A DNA stretch of 64,000 nt from Owenia fusiformis (Eukaryota; Annelida; Polychaeta; Sabellida; Oweniidae). The translations under genes were made by a program, and so were the position numbers. The notes under the pieces are model-generated. The model saw nothing but the letters and a program-made list of their open reading frames with translations. It ran no database searches and was not told where the DNA came from. Shown piece after piece: positions 37,026 to 49,205 of the stretch; the stretch's first letter is position 1; each line of letters starts with the position of its first letter. The DNA is taken from the NCBI GenBank assembly GCA_903813345.2, contig CAIIXF020000008.1, forward strand, positions 34,248,867-34,312,866, read 5' to 3'.

Positions 37026-37190
37026 TGCAACATTAATATAATGACAAAATTTCAACATATAGAGTGGTAATGTGTACAGCATGCGCCCCATACTACCACT
37101 GATCCATTTCAGGGCTGAAATTAGATAAATACAACATTAATATAATGACAAAAACTTCTCATATCTGGTGGTAAGGTGTACAACATGCGC

Positions 37191-38526
37191 CAAAAATCAA
37201 TACAAATGATGGCACAATCAAGACATTGCATCAATTTATTGCAGTGAATCATTTAAATTCAGGCATACCTACTACAACCTCTCCAAAAGTTTGTAAACTC
37301 CAGCTCCACTTATAGACCACATGTTAAGCCTGCTTATATACATGTATAGCAATTTAAGGAAATCAGCAAAGCTGTACGTCTCTTCTTACCCTTAGTAATT
37401 AATCAAGCAAATATTAAATTCAAAGAGTGCAGGCTTCAAAAACCAAATCAAATGGGGAATCAGGGTTGTCAATCTTTCAAAGGTGTATCTTATCTCAGAA
37501 GACTTTAACTTTTTGTCTGCTTGTCTTTCTAAATCTATTTTTCTTCGAAGTAACTCAGTAAATGATTAGTCCCCAACTTCCCCAAAATAACATAAGAATT
37601 TTTATGGGATGTAAGCTTTTTAAATATAACATCAAGACTGCCTACTAAATATGGTGGCAAACAGAAGTTTTCTTTTTTCTGTTGTATTTTCTCTATAACT
37701 CATAAGAAAATGTTGTTCACCCAAGTATTATAGATATTGCAATTGCATGAACGTTCATCGAGGTTTTGGCTTGGCCTCTAATGACAACCAATTTCTATGT
37801 GTACATATAACTTATGTGCTCTAAGTCTAAACTTGCAAATAGCCTGTGTATTATTTTCATTTTGGATATTTAAATAAATTTTTCTTTCAAATAATTTCTA
37901 AATTCTACATAAGTTCTCAAAACAGAGTATTTGAGTAGCTTTTGTCTATTGAGTGTTATAATTCTGATATAGTTCTTTAATAATTGTCTTGAAAAAATAA
38001 AACGTGAAAGGGCAATTTAGCACTATTTATGGCGGAGTAATTCCTGTTGCTTCAAAGGAATATAAAACCTTCATGACCTCCTTATATTGATGTTTGTCAG
38101 GTAAATATAAAAAATTTGAAAAGCAAACAAAAAGAATAATTCAGAATGCATTACTTTAACAAGTTGCTCACGAAACACTACACATAAACAGCAACAGATC
38201 AGAAGAGATGACATTTTGAATTATCTCAAATAATTTGTAGGTAAGAAAAGAAAACTTAAAAACTTATTTATTTGAACTATAGTGTACTTTTAATAATTAT
38301 CAAGAAATTAAGCTGTATCGAACTGTAGTTTCAAGCCAAAAAGAGGTCAAACTAATTTCTATAGAACTTTTTTGAAGTGCTAAAGATACAAATGACTTAT
38401 TTAATTGGTTCTATTAATGATTATATCTAGAATTATTGGGATTGAATTTTATCAATAGTGAATCATATGTGTACAGTTGATTAGTGGGACAATTGTTGCT
38501 TTCTTACATTTTATGACCTCAATAAT
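37191..38526. other. No supported gene
   Basis: AT-rich, no long open frames, no clear counterpart in copy A. It lies between the satellite and the MITE at 38527. Confidence 0.5.
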
Positions 38527-38881
38527 AAGAGGGGGAAAACCCCAGGGTTCAAAGATGACCTATGTCTATAATGTTAATCTGTATTGAGATAACCTACCGT
38601 CTTGATTGGTCCAAATCGACAAAAAAAAGTGGCGAATTCAAAATTTTCTAATAACGCTTCGTTAATATTATGTTAATTTCGGCGTATTAACCAATATCAT
38701 AGCTTGTTATTTCACATCAAGATAAAGAAAGATGTAAGGAATATGCTTATATTGATTAAAACATCACAACGATGTGCAATGTTCCAAAACTAACTGGCGA
38801 GAATTTGCGCAAACGAAGATGGAACACAAGAGACGTAACATGTCTGTCATCTCTAAAGCTCTGGGGGTTTCCCTCCTCTTC
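38527..38881. mobile_element. MITE with AAGAGGGGGAAAACCCC ends
   Basis: AAGAGGGGGAAAACCCCAGG at the left and CTGGGGGTTTCCCTCCTCTT at the right are near-complements over about 25 bp, with GATGAC/GTCATC inside both ends. The roughly 370 bases that follow, up to the exon at 39251, hold nothing recognisable. Confidence 0.75.
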
Positions 38882-39250
38882 TCAATAATCTAAAATTTCT
38901 ATATTCATGAAATTTCCAATGATGACTCACTCATCTACAAGATGTACTGTAAAAGGGGAAGCCCATTAATAAATAAAATATAAATCTCAATCATATGTCA
39001 AATTTAGGGAGGGGTTGTAAGCAAATTTAAATATTTTTCCACTGCATACATTTTTCTACAAGTGTTTTTCTATTGATATCAACACACTGAATAAACCTAA
39101 TTTAGAAACTGTTGGAATTATTGGGATTTCAGGCCCAATTTTGAGCCCAATTGCTTATATATTAGAATGACTATAGAGCAGTGTCTCTAAAATCATTTGC
39201 CAATAACCATACATGTTCCTATAAATGTAAGTGTATTTTGTTACTTTTAG

Positions 39251-42200
39251 GTCATGGGTGTGACGATAGATCAATGGCGGAGTGCTATAGGCAACTTCCA
39301 CCCACATGGCCCTTCCAATTCCAGTTATGAAATAGCTGAGGCCCTGAGGAACGATCCTCAATTGTTATTAGTAATCACCTTCCTCTTGCTGATAGGGGGA
39401 GTTGAATCTAATCCAGGACCTACGACCTCAGATAGTGAGACACCAGGTGAGGTTATGGTAAAGAGATAAAAATACTCAAAGGTATAAATGGTGTACATAA
39501 TTACTCACTGTTGAAGTAATAGATGAAATAATTTTCCTGTGATAAACTAATTTTTTGAATATCTAATATCTGATCTTGAAAGACTAAGAATGGCAGAAAA
39601 CAGAAGAGGAGCAGAAAATAATCTTGGTATGAACTGGCAATTGCATTTAATTTTGTTATTTCATGTTTATGTTCTGCAGAGACTACTGCTGATGCAATGT
39701 ATCTGCTGGGTCAGAAAATAACTGCATGTGATCAGAAGACAGAGCTCAGAAAGCAAGCTGGGTACATGTATGAATTGGGATTAGCTTATGCCAAACAGGC
39801 ATGTGAGACATCCGATCATTGGCAGTTCATCTATGCAACAGCACTCTTCAATGCAGCACTACAACGCATTGAGAAAAAGTCAAGGACTGTTGGAGATCAT
39901 GATGATGAAATAATTGTTAAAGGTAAACTTATAACTGTAAAATCTATAACTGACCAGTTACAACAAGTAGAGACTGACTTTCTTAAAACTGTATCTAAAG
40001 TTAACAATGAGTCAACTGCAGACTGTGCAGAAAGGTACAGGAATCATCTGGATCAAGTAAGGACATATTCTACTGATACCATGAATAAGATTCATAAGAA
40101 TGACATGCAAGTAGATAGTGTTACATCTGAAATGAGTAATGAATGTGAAGACAGGCTAATAGTAAACAGCAAGGAGTACTATGATAACCTTACAAGTCAG
40201 ATAAAAGAGTTTCATGGGTTAGTATTTGATGAATGTGTGAAAATACTAGGTGCTCCAATGTGTAGGTTTGTGTTTCTAGGGTTAGGTTCACTGGCTAGAA
40301 AGGAGGTGACTGCATGGTCTGATCTTGAGTCGGCAATCATTTATGACCCAAATGACAAATCACCTTCAGAAATCGAAGAGATCAAACAGTATTTCAGGGT
40401 TCTTGTGCATTATTTTCACATGAAAATCATCAATTTGGGTGAAACTCGTTTAAATGTGCTAGATATCCCTGTGCTCTGTGATTTTAATTCAAAACTCAGC
40501 CAAAATTTTACAGACAATGATTTCCATGACACCTTCACGAAACAAGGACTTGCCTTTGATGGCACTCTACCTAAAGCAAGTCAGACACCTCTTGGCAGAA
40601 AGTCCACCACTCTTCCAAATGTAAAATCTGATGAACTGGAGCTTATTATGACACTTGAAGAAATGGCAAATTATCAGTTAACAGATATTTCAATTAAAGA
40701 AGGGTATCACCTCAGTGATGTGCTCCTTACATCTACCATTATTAAAGGAGACAAATCCCTATGGGAAATGTATAATAAGAGGGTTCATGACAAAATTGCA
40801 TTATCCAATCAAACTAGCACAATAGGTCAAGAACGTGGATATGTTACATTAAAGGATGACTTAAAAAAGTTTGACAGTAATCCTTTAACACCTGAGTCAT
40901 TTCAAAAACAAATGCGCACAAAACACACAATCTACAGATTTGCCACAATATCTATCAACATTCTCCAACTGATATATCATTGTAAGTCATTTAGCCCCCT
41001 TGATATCTTAGAGGAGTTGGAACAGAAACAGGTTCTGACTAAGAGAGCCAAGAAAGATTTACAAGTGATGGTTTGCCTAGCCACAAATATTAGGCATCTT
41101 GTATACAGCAGATATGACCAACAAGAAGAGATTGTATCCTTCCTGGCTCCAAATCCCAGTCAGGGAACAGTTAATTCAGAACTAGTATCTGTGAGGGATT
41201 TCAATGCAATATACAGGTTCTATGCTACATTATTCCCCTGGTCTGAATTTCTAAAAACTCACTCCACAGATCTAGCAAAATGTAAACATCTGGCTAGATA
41301 TATTGATAACAGTGATACTGTAAAGGGACAACTCCATGAAGAAATGCTATTCACTGACAATGCGCTCAAAGCCTATATACATGAAGAAGAGAGGCTCCTT
41401 TTACTTGATGGGAAAGAAAACAAAATTAAATGCAGCAATATAAAACAAAACATAGGCAACCTTTATGAATCGCAGGGAAAGTATGGTCTGTCAATGAAAT
41501 ACCATGAACAAAGCCTCACAATGTACAAACAGATATTTGGAGATAAACCACATCATGGAATAGCACAATCACTTTATGGTATTGGTAAAGTGCATAAAAG
41601 AAGAGGTGATTATACCAATGCAATCAAATACTATAAGCAAGGTCTGAATATGATGAACCATGTATATGAAAATCAACCACATTTAATAATAGCTAACATA
41701 TTAAGTAGCATTGGAGATATATATTTCAGGACAGCCAATTATAACATGGCAATACAATACCACAAGCAAAGTCTATACATGTACAAAATGTTACTTGGAG
41801 ACAAAGCACACTCTGGAGTAGCAAATACAATCAGGAACATTGGTATTGCATACATTGGTAAAGGTGAACATGACAAGGCTATTCAATACTATAATCAGAG
41901 TCTGGACATGTACAGAAAGACATATGGAGACCAGTCCCATCCTAGAATAGCAGATACACTAAACAACATTGGAATTGCATACTGGAGTAAAGGTGACCTT
42001 GACAAGGCTACTCAACACTACAATCAGAGTCTTGACATGTACAGAGAGACATATGGAGACAAGGCACATCCAGACATAGCAATGACACTAAACAACATTG
42101 GAATTGCATACTGGAGTAAAGGTGACCATGACCAGGCTATTCAACACTACAATCAGAGTCTGAACATGTACAGAGAGATATTTGGAGACAAGCCACATCC

Positions 42201-42837
42201 TGATATAGCAATGACACTAAACAACATTGGAATTGCATACTGGAGTAAAGGTGACCATGACCAGGCTATTCAACACTACAATCAGAGTCTGAACATGTAC
42301 AGAGAGATATTTGGAGACAAGCCACATCCTGATATAGCAATGACACTAAACAACATTGGTAATGCATACAGTGATCAAGGTGACCTTGACAAGGCTATTC
42401 AACACTACAATCAGAGTCTTGACATGTACAGAGAGACATATGGAGACAAGTCACATCCTAGAATAGCAGATACACTAAACAACATTGGAATTACATACAG
42501 GGGTAAAGGTGACCATGACCAGGCTATTCAACGCTACAATCAAAGTCTGAAGATGTACAGAGAGATATATGGAGACCAGTCACGTCCTAACAACATAGCA
42601 ACAACACTAAACAACATTGGTGTTGCATACAAAGATAAAGGTGACCATGACCAGGCTATTCAATACTACAATCAGAGTCTGAAGATGTACAGAGAGATAT
42701 ATGGAGACCAGTCACATCCTAGCATAGCAACAATACTAAACAACATTGGTAATGCATACTCTAGGAAAGGTGAGAGTTCTAAGGCAAGTGAATACTATAA
42801 ACAGAGTAGAGACATGAAGAAACAATTAAACAACTAG
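39251..42837 (+). CDS. 2A-peptide / nucleotidyltransferase-like / TPR protein, gene B
   Basis: Paralogue of gene A with the same structure: exon 39251-39446 (ATG 39254 directly after TTACTTTTAG) and exon 39680-42837, joined CCA-G|AG-ACT for 1116 residues. The leader is nearly the same as in A (IDQWRSAIGNFHPHGP, then hydrophobic residues and GVESNPGP at 39398-39421). The linker after the 2A site differs (TTSDSETPE against ETQE). The nucleotidyltransferase signature FLGLGSLARKEVTAWSDLES is identical. There are 11 TPRs against 13 in A, with a different mix of units (FGDKPHPDIAM occurs twice in a row). Only one first-exon copy is present. The stop codon is at the edge of an inserted element (42838-43597). 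Cellular role is unknown; enzymatic activity is inferred from the motif only. Confidence 0.88.
39362..39421 (+). other. 2A-like translational recoding motif, gene B
   Basis: LLLVITFLLLI followed by GGVESNPGP, with the predicted skip between Gly55 and Pro56 (39416-39421). It is identical at the protein level to gene A across the hydrophobic part and the motif, although the codons differ at several third positions. Confidence 0.8.
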
Positions 42838-43597
42838 ACAATGGCAACTCTGCGGAGTAGCAAATCCCAACGAACAAAATATCAATTACCGAATTCCAAT
42901 CAATTATACTCATTACTTTGGTTAAAATTGAAAAATTTAGATTTTAGAATTGCGAATTCCTGCACATTTTGAATTTTCTGAGGTACAAATCTGAAGAATA
43001 ATACCATAATTGTGATCTACTCCAAAATTCCTTCAATTTGAGTATAATATAGCCATACTTTGAAGGGATCGAAAAATTATTGCGAAATCGTACATTAGAC
43101 GGCCATTTTGAATTTTACGAGGCTCGAATCAGAAAAAAGATACAATATTTGCAATCTACTCTTAATTGCCTTTCATTTGAGTATAATAAAGCTATACTTC
43201 AGAAAGATCTAAAAATTAGCGAAAATTACTGTTTTCCTGACCCCCCATACAAGGCCCCTGGGGGTCAAGATGAAAAACACGGAATATATGTGAAATAGAT
43301 AGATGTTGCGAATATACTACCAAAATTTCAAACAATAATATTAATTACTTTGGTTTAGAATGAAAAATTTATGGTTTTTGCGAAAAAGTCCCGTCATTTT
43401 TAAAGCGGCGGCCATCTTGAAGAATTTTTTTTTGCGTACAACTATTCACCAATATACATCTTTCCATTCAATATGAAGAAAATCTGTCAACTCGTATTTG
43501 AGTTATCTTCCGGACGGACGGACGGACTGACGGACTGACGGATGGAGGGCTTCACTCTATCCCTACCGAACTTCGTTCGTTGGGATAGATTCGTTGG
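42838..43597. mobile_element. 760-bp insertion at the stop codon of gene B
   Basis: AACTAG, which contains the stop codon, occurs on both sides (42832-42837 and 43598-43603) and once in gene A, so it is a 6-bp target duplication. The ends carry ATCCCAACGAAC (left) and GTTCGTTGGGAT (right) as subterminal inverted repeats, and a GGACGGACGGACGGACTGAC run sits near the right end. A related sequence occurs near 58690-58990. Because the target includes the stop codon, the protein end is unchanged but a new 3' UTR is imposed. Confidence 0.85.
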
Positions 43598-44040
43598 AAC
43601 TAGATTCATCATACATATCAGCTTCTGTTACACATTCACACACTATCTAAACTAACATTGTAAATAACATTACATTAATAAATTACATAAACAATTACAA
43701 TTACTTGTATGAACTCTCACTTATGAAATAAACTACAGAATAAATGATGCTGACATAATAATTATTTTAATTTTGAATATTTCAAACTCAACAATTTACA
43801 GAAAAACATTAGTTCGCATTACACATCCAACCAAAGGAGGGATTTATTGAAATTGGGAGTATTTGATGACACTTTTTATAGTGTGATTTCAAATTACTTG
43901 TAGAACTGGACTATTAGGAACACAGTGATTGATTTGTAATTTTGAACTTTTAAACTTAAGCATATGTCAAAATTAATTTCTGACCATTATACATAAAAGA
44001 TGTTTTTCAATAAAAGCTATATTCAAGGGTCAAAAAATGA
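43598..44040 (+). repeat. Gene B 3' flank (block B2 end)
   Basis: Resumes the shared NTase-TPR 3' UTR (TTCATCATACATATCAGCTT and onward), the same as 19501-19840 and 21665-22080, including the AAATAAACTACAGAATAAAT segment that may supply polyadenylation signals. Confidence 0.75.
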
Positions 44041-44260
44041 TCATAATTAATATCAAGTTATCAATGAATCAAAATTTTATGTTGGTTTTTATATGAGTAA
44101 TGAGAACTTGAGTATGATATACCTGTAAATACATGAAAGATGTTTTTCAATACAAGCTATTTTTAAGGGTAATAAAATGATCATAATTAACATCATTATC
44201 ATTAAATCAAAATTCTATGTTGGTTTTTATATGTGTTATGAGAATGAGAACTTTGGATGC
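44000..44260. repeat. Two tandem units of about 145 bp
   Basis: AAGATGTTTTTCAATA, then ATGATCATAATTAA and TATGTTGGTTTTTATATG, occurs twice in the same order. Confidence 0.75.
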
Positions 44261-44332
44261 ACCTGTACATACTTGTAATTTATCTATATATGGCTTTAGT
44301 CTAGAATAGGCATGTATAAAATAAAATGACAT

Positions 44333-45000
44333 CTTACATTTTGACGAGCACCTTAACCATGGTTATCAAATGAAAGGTAAAGGGTTTCTTTATTGATACT
44401 GAGATTTGCCAAGATGAAAAAGGTGTCGAAGTGACTTTTTGGGTAAAAAATGTGTTTTTTGCAAAAAATCTTTTTAAATTGATAAAAAATATTTTTGAAA
44501 ACTTATTATATAAAATATTGTCTAGTTGACTCTCAAAAGTCGAAATATACCATGTTTAATCAACTTGGGGGGATTTTGGGACATTAATAGTTTTTTCTTT
44601 GGGATTTGCATGCAATATCATCTAAAACGAGTGTGTTCAAAATATGATGACAACGTTAACACATTTTGACGAGCAGCTTAACCATGGTTAATAATTGAAG
44701 AGTAAAGGGTCCCTTTGTTGATACTGAGATTTGCCAAGATGAAGTAGGTGTCGAAGTAAGTTTTTGGGTAAAAAATGAGTTTTTGCAAAAATAAGTTTAT
44801 GTTAAAAAAAAACATTTTTAGAAAAATTATTATATGAAATACAGTCTTGTTGACGAAATATACCATGTTTAATCAAGGGTTCCTTTATTGATACTGAGAT
44901 TTACCAAGATGAAATAGGTGTCAAAATGTGTTTCGGGTGAAATGCGTTTTTACAAGAGAAATTCAAAAATTGAAATATCTTTTTTGAAATTAAATTTTAA
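44333..45000. repeat. Tandem repeat of about 325 bp, two and a part copies
   Basis: CATTTTGACGAGCA, TTAACCATGGTTA, TTGATACTGAGATTTGCCAA and GAAATATACCATGTTTAATC recur in order at about 44338 and 44663. A third partial unit begins near 44873. Confidence 0.8.
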
Positions 45001-46644
45001 CAAATATAGTCCGATTGATTATAACAAGTGAGAACAACTATTTGTTATCAATTTTGAGAGATTTTCGAAGCTGTTTAAGGTATTGTCTTGTGGTTTGTAT
45101 CTTGCGAATTCAAACGCACTTGAATTAACGTTACTGCAAGGAGTTAAGGGGGTTGCGGTTGGTGCGATCTCAACCCCACCCAAAAAATACAACCAATAAA
45201 AGAGATGAGAGTTTTAGAATGCTTTTTGAAGTTTCTAGCTCAATTTTGAAGGAGTTGCACCAATTTTTAAAATAATACGATCGCAGCCTCCCCCCTCAGC
45301 TGGTAGAAAGCGGGCTATGGCCCTGCTATGTATACCCTTTGTTTTATGTATATTCCAGTTCAAACGTTAGTTAATGAAAACACCATATAATTATCTGTGA
45401 TGTAGTGGATATCTACAATGAATATTTTAATGTATCCTCTATTACAAGCTGAAGATACGTGGTCAATGAAATTTGTAAAAATTGATCATAAATAGGAAAT
45501 CCTTTGATACAAAATCTTCTTTAAAATACTTCTCTCAATCAAATTATCACTAGCACTGAAAGCATCACCATTAACAATGTTAATTGTTGATTCAAATAGT
45601 ATTTAATATTAACAATTAGCAAAGATTTGAACTGCATCAATCTGTTATCATATTTGCACCTAGCAGTACATTTGATCCTAGACACTGGGCTCATTGGCAC
45701 TGACCAATAAGCGTTGCATTCCATTGTGCAGTGTATGTCTGGTATGAATGTAGAACTCATCATTAATACAAGTACATTTGACATATATTTTAATGTGATT
45801 TTTACCTTCATCTTCTATTTCATAATTATTCTCATTTATTTATTGACTGTAATTTCATTGGTACCATCAATTTTAAATATCAAGCATGTTACGAAAACTC
45901 TTTGTTACAGTCATGGCACACAAGTCAAGATCAAGACCAAGTATCCTCTTAGCTTGGTACATCAAAATATCCTTTCTTAATTGCACTGTTGTGTGTCTAG
46001 CTCAGGCAATGTGTGAGAAGATGTTTACTCAAGTAGAGAGGGGGGGGGGTCACAGAGGCTTGAAGCAAGACTACCTTATTTAACACATAATACAACGTGA
46101 CTTGATTATGGGTTACTTACAGCAAAGTAAAATAACCATTCCGTATATCAAATAAGCATGTACTTCTGTGTGATAATTATAACAGACTTATAAATACAGT
46201 ATGAGAGAATCTGAGGAGCAGACAATGCTGCAATGCTGTAGTGTGATTCTGATTATTGGGTTTACTAGTTCAGTAAAATTAATCAAACCAGATTGAGTAA
46301 TGTAATCTATGGATTTTTCAAAACACTGGCACATGTCCAGCATGAAACAATTGACACATTGACCATATAGCTGTTTTGGCATTTAAGTGGTGATCAACAC
46401 TGGTTGTATTGATTGAACTAGTTAAGAAATGAGGAATGCTATACTAATTAATCGTCTAATTAGTGCCTTTCGACACCTCGTTCACTTTGGCAAATCTCAC
46501 AAATCGTTTGTAAGATATAAAGGATTATTTTGATACAGGTCTCTATGGTGCTCGCAAAAATGTAAGAACTCTCTCTTTCTAGAGGCTTTTATTTTGAAAA
46601 TATTCTAGACTACTTCTTATTACTGAAAATACAAGCATCACAAG
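45001..46644. other. No supported gene
   Basis: Open frames here are short, overlapping and hydrophobic without motifs. A run of G occurs at 46040. I see nothing that marks a gene. Confidence 0.5.
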
Positions 46645-46747
46645 TATTCACGGGTAGTATCTAAAGCCCCGCCATGATTTAGAAATCGCGAGCAAGTTCC
46701 CGCTGAAATCACGAGCAAAGTCCTTTTTATTTGTGTCACCTGGAAAT

Positions 46748-47506
46748 ATGGACAAAAATGGTAAGAATACGCATTACTGTTCTTTGAAACTTGAGGTATA
46801 CTTTCAGAACAGGTATATCTTCACAAACAATGACATGAACGATAAATATGTTTATCGGCATGGAAGAAACTGGCGCAAATATGCACGTTTACATAATTTA
46901 CTGTAACAAAATTACTTTTGTCGTTAAAATTGAGACAAGAACTACGATATGCATTCCTCATAATAAATATTGGATCAACATTGTATGTATTGATAAGTTA
47001 GTTTACAATAACATCTCCTGTGGGGGGTGAAATACACCATGGGAGGTGTTCCAGTGGCCCCGCTGAAATTATGAGGAAGCCCCGCTGAAAACATGAGGAG
47101 GTCCCGCTGAAATCAGGAGCAGATTTCACGAGTACCCGCTTCGATCACGAGGAAAGCTTCATTACATTCCATTAAATATTGAGGTTCTTCAAATAAACGT
47201 ACACGAAAGACCAAGTAAAGTATTTCTATTAATTATGTATCCTGTTTCATTCTAGGGCCACGTTTCAAATGTTTTTATTGCAACTTCAAGTCATCAGAGC
47301 AGAACGATTTCGTCAAACATTTTATACAGTTTCACCCATCATTGGATTTCAAAATAAACGAACCAAAATATATAGGAGAAAGATGGATATATCGTGTATT
47401 AGACTTCAACATAAATTCAAGACAACTTGATGGAAGCATGAAGTTCAGGGGAATGAGCCTTTTATTAAACAGAGACACCCCAAGTTCCAAGAAGAGGAAA
47501 TTTTGA
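46748..47506 (+). CDS. Spliced 87-residue C2H2 zinc finger protein of the TIR element
   Basis: Exon 1 is 13 bases (46748-46760, ATGGACAAAAATG) with a GTAAGA donor. Exon 2 (47256-47506) follows a TTTCATTCTAG acceptor. The joined frame begins MDKNGPRFKCFYCNFKS, has one C2H2 finger (Cys10, Cys13, His26, His31; spacing C-x2-C-x12-H-x4-H), a middle segment with ERWIYRVLDF, and ends in a basic SSKKRKF that could act as a nuclear signal. It lies just inside the left TIR of the 7.2-kb element. N-terminal DNA-binding fingers are common in transposon proteins, so end recognition or silencing control is a guess. The exon-1 call rests on the splice sites and frame only. Confidence 0.6.
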
Positions 47507-47897
47507 GAGAAAGGAGAACCACAAAGGCTACATGATAATTCAGAAGACGTTGTAGGTTTACTTTTATAATTTAACAATAACATTAAAGTTTTTGTTTTTT
47601 AAATATTTATATCAAGAATGATTTGTACACCATCAATGTAGAAAAATACGTTATTACAATACTTCAAAAAATGTGAGATGTCAGGAAGATTTCGATGGTC
47701 ATTTGATGTTTCTCCAAGTTACTAATGTCGTATCTAAGTATTCCATACCTGGCTACTGAGGTTTTGTAGGCACATAACGAGCCGATATACAATCAATATA
47801 CCATGCGTATCAAAAAACGCAACAGATTGTTATCTCGGAAAAGCGCAAATCAGTGATAACAGCATTGATTTCATTCAATGGCAGGTGTGACATAGAC

Positions 47898-48280
47898 ACG
47901 CGGTACTAACTTCGACCGTTGAATTTTTGACCTACCAGATGTTTGAAAATCAAGGATTGCGCGTCTCATACTGCACCGTTTTTCTTCAAAATTGTTCCAT
48001 TCAAAGTAAAACAAAATTGCCTTTCTGTCGGTGCATTGCTTTATTGTAAAGAGTCCCTCCTTTTAGCAGCGTTTTGGTCCCCGGGCCAGCTGTGAAATGC
48101 CGCAGAAAGTAGGGACTCTGTATAACAGAAAAATGTACCAAAGAAAGGCATTTTTGTTTTGCTTTGAATGGAACAAGTTTGAAGAAAAACTGTGCAGTAT
48201 GGGACTCGCAATCCTTGATTTTCAAAGATTTTGTAGGTCAAAAATTCAAATTAACGGTCCAAGTTAGTACCGCGTGATAG
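47898..48280. mobile_element. Long-armed foldback MITE
   Basis: The arms begin CACGCGGTACTAACTT and end AAGTTAGTACCGCGTG. Pairing continues through TTGACCTAC, AATCAAGGATTGCG, GAACAATTTTGAAG-like and AGAGTCCCT, so each arm is about 150 bp with a short centre (near 48060-48100). Confidence 0.85.
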
Positions 48281-48329
48281 ACAGCAAAGTGTTCATACTC
48301 ATGCTCTTGCAAGAATACATCCTATTCCC

Positions 48330-48665
48330 CTCCAAATTGCCACCACCTTTTGCACATAAAGATGCGCTCATCTCTCCATGTCTTGCATGGTTCAGCCCTG
48401 AGTCATCTGTGGGTTAAAGCGAAGAAAAAGCCCATTGGCAATTCTTTCTCGAAGTTTTGCAATATCTGGTGGAGGAATGATTAGCACAGATGCTCCTGAG
48501 ATAGCTCCAAAAGAAAAATTCACAACAATTCAGGTCAGGAGAACTTCCATTGGTACTCAGCCCTTGCACTGATTTTTGCAATATCTTAAACTTGGAAGAT
48601 TTTGACCCACTGTGCAAATGGAAGGATTTCTCACCCAACCATGACCACGTGTGAATGAATGACAT
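48330..48665 (-). pseudogene. Mariner-like transposase remnant
   Basis: The minus-strand frame contains GSSPDLNCCEFFFWSYL, the SPDLNPxD/EF-x-W-x-L box that surrounds the third catalytic acid of mariner/Tc1-type transposases. Downstream in other frames come IAKLREELPM, an ARHGEM-like stretch and KGGGNLEG, which match the usual C-terminal order. Frame changes break it, so it is inactive. It lies inside the 7.2-kb element. Confidence 0.7.
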
Positions 48666-49205
48666 ATCATTGCAAAGAGGAGGACGTGGCTTTATGGTAC
48701 ATTGGATGAAATTTATGGAGTCACCTCTAGTTTTGTGATTTTACGAGATAACTGCTTGTTGCGTTTTTTATTCGTCCTGTATAGTGTATGTGGGGAGTTA
48801 TCGCTAAAGTACGAGACCGGGATGGATATGGGCTGTATCCACTCCGGTACCGCTCCTGAAAATCGAACTCAATAAATACGTTTTACTCAATTTACGAAAT
48901 ATAAGTTTTTAAACTTTACTTATGCTGTATATTTGAAATTTTAATATCAATTTATTGATCTGCTCCGGCAATATATGAGTGTAAAATCAAACTTAAAAAC
49001 TACTTCTTGAGAAAATGCGTACTTTAGTATGTGTTTGAATTTTGGAAGTTAATTATCAATATGTTTATGTTTATGCTATAGAATACATCTGTTTTATCCC
49101 ATACTTGGACGTCTTACGGGTACATAAAGCCGGTTTGTAAAAACTTATATTTTCATCAGCGGGCAAATATAGCTATACGTCCCTCACCGAGCGGGCAGAT
49201 ATAGT

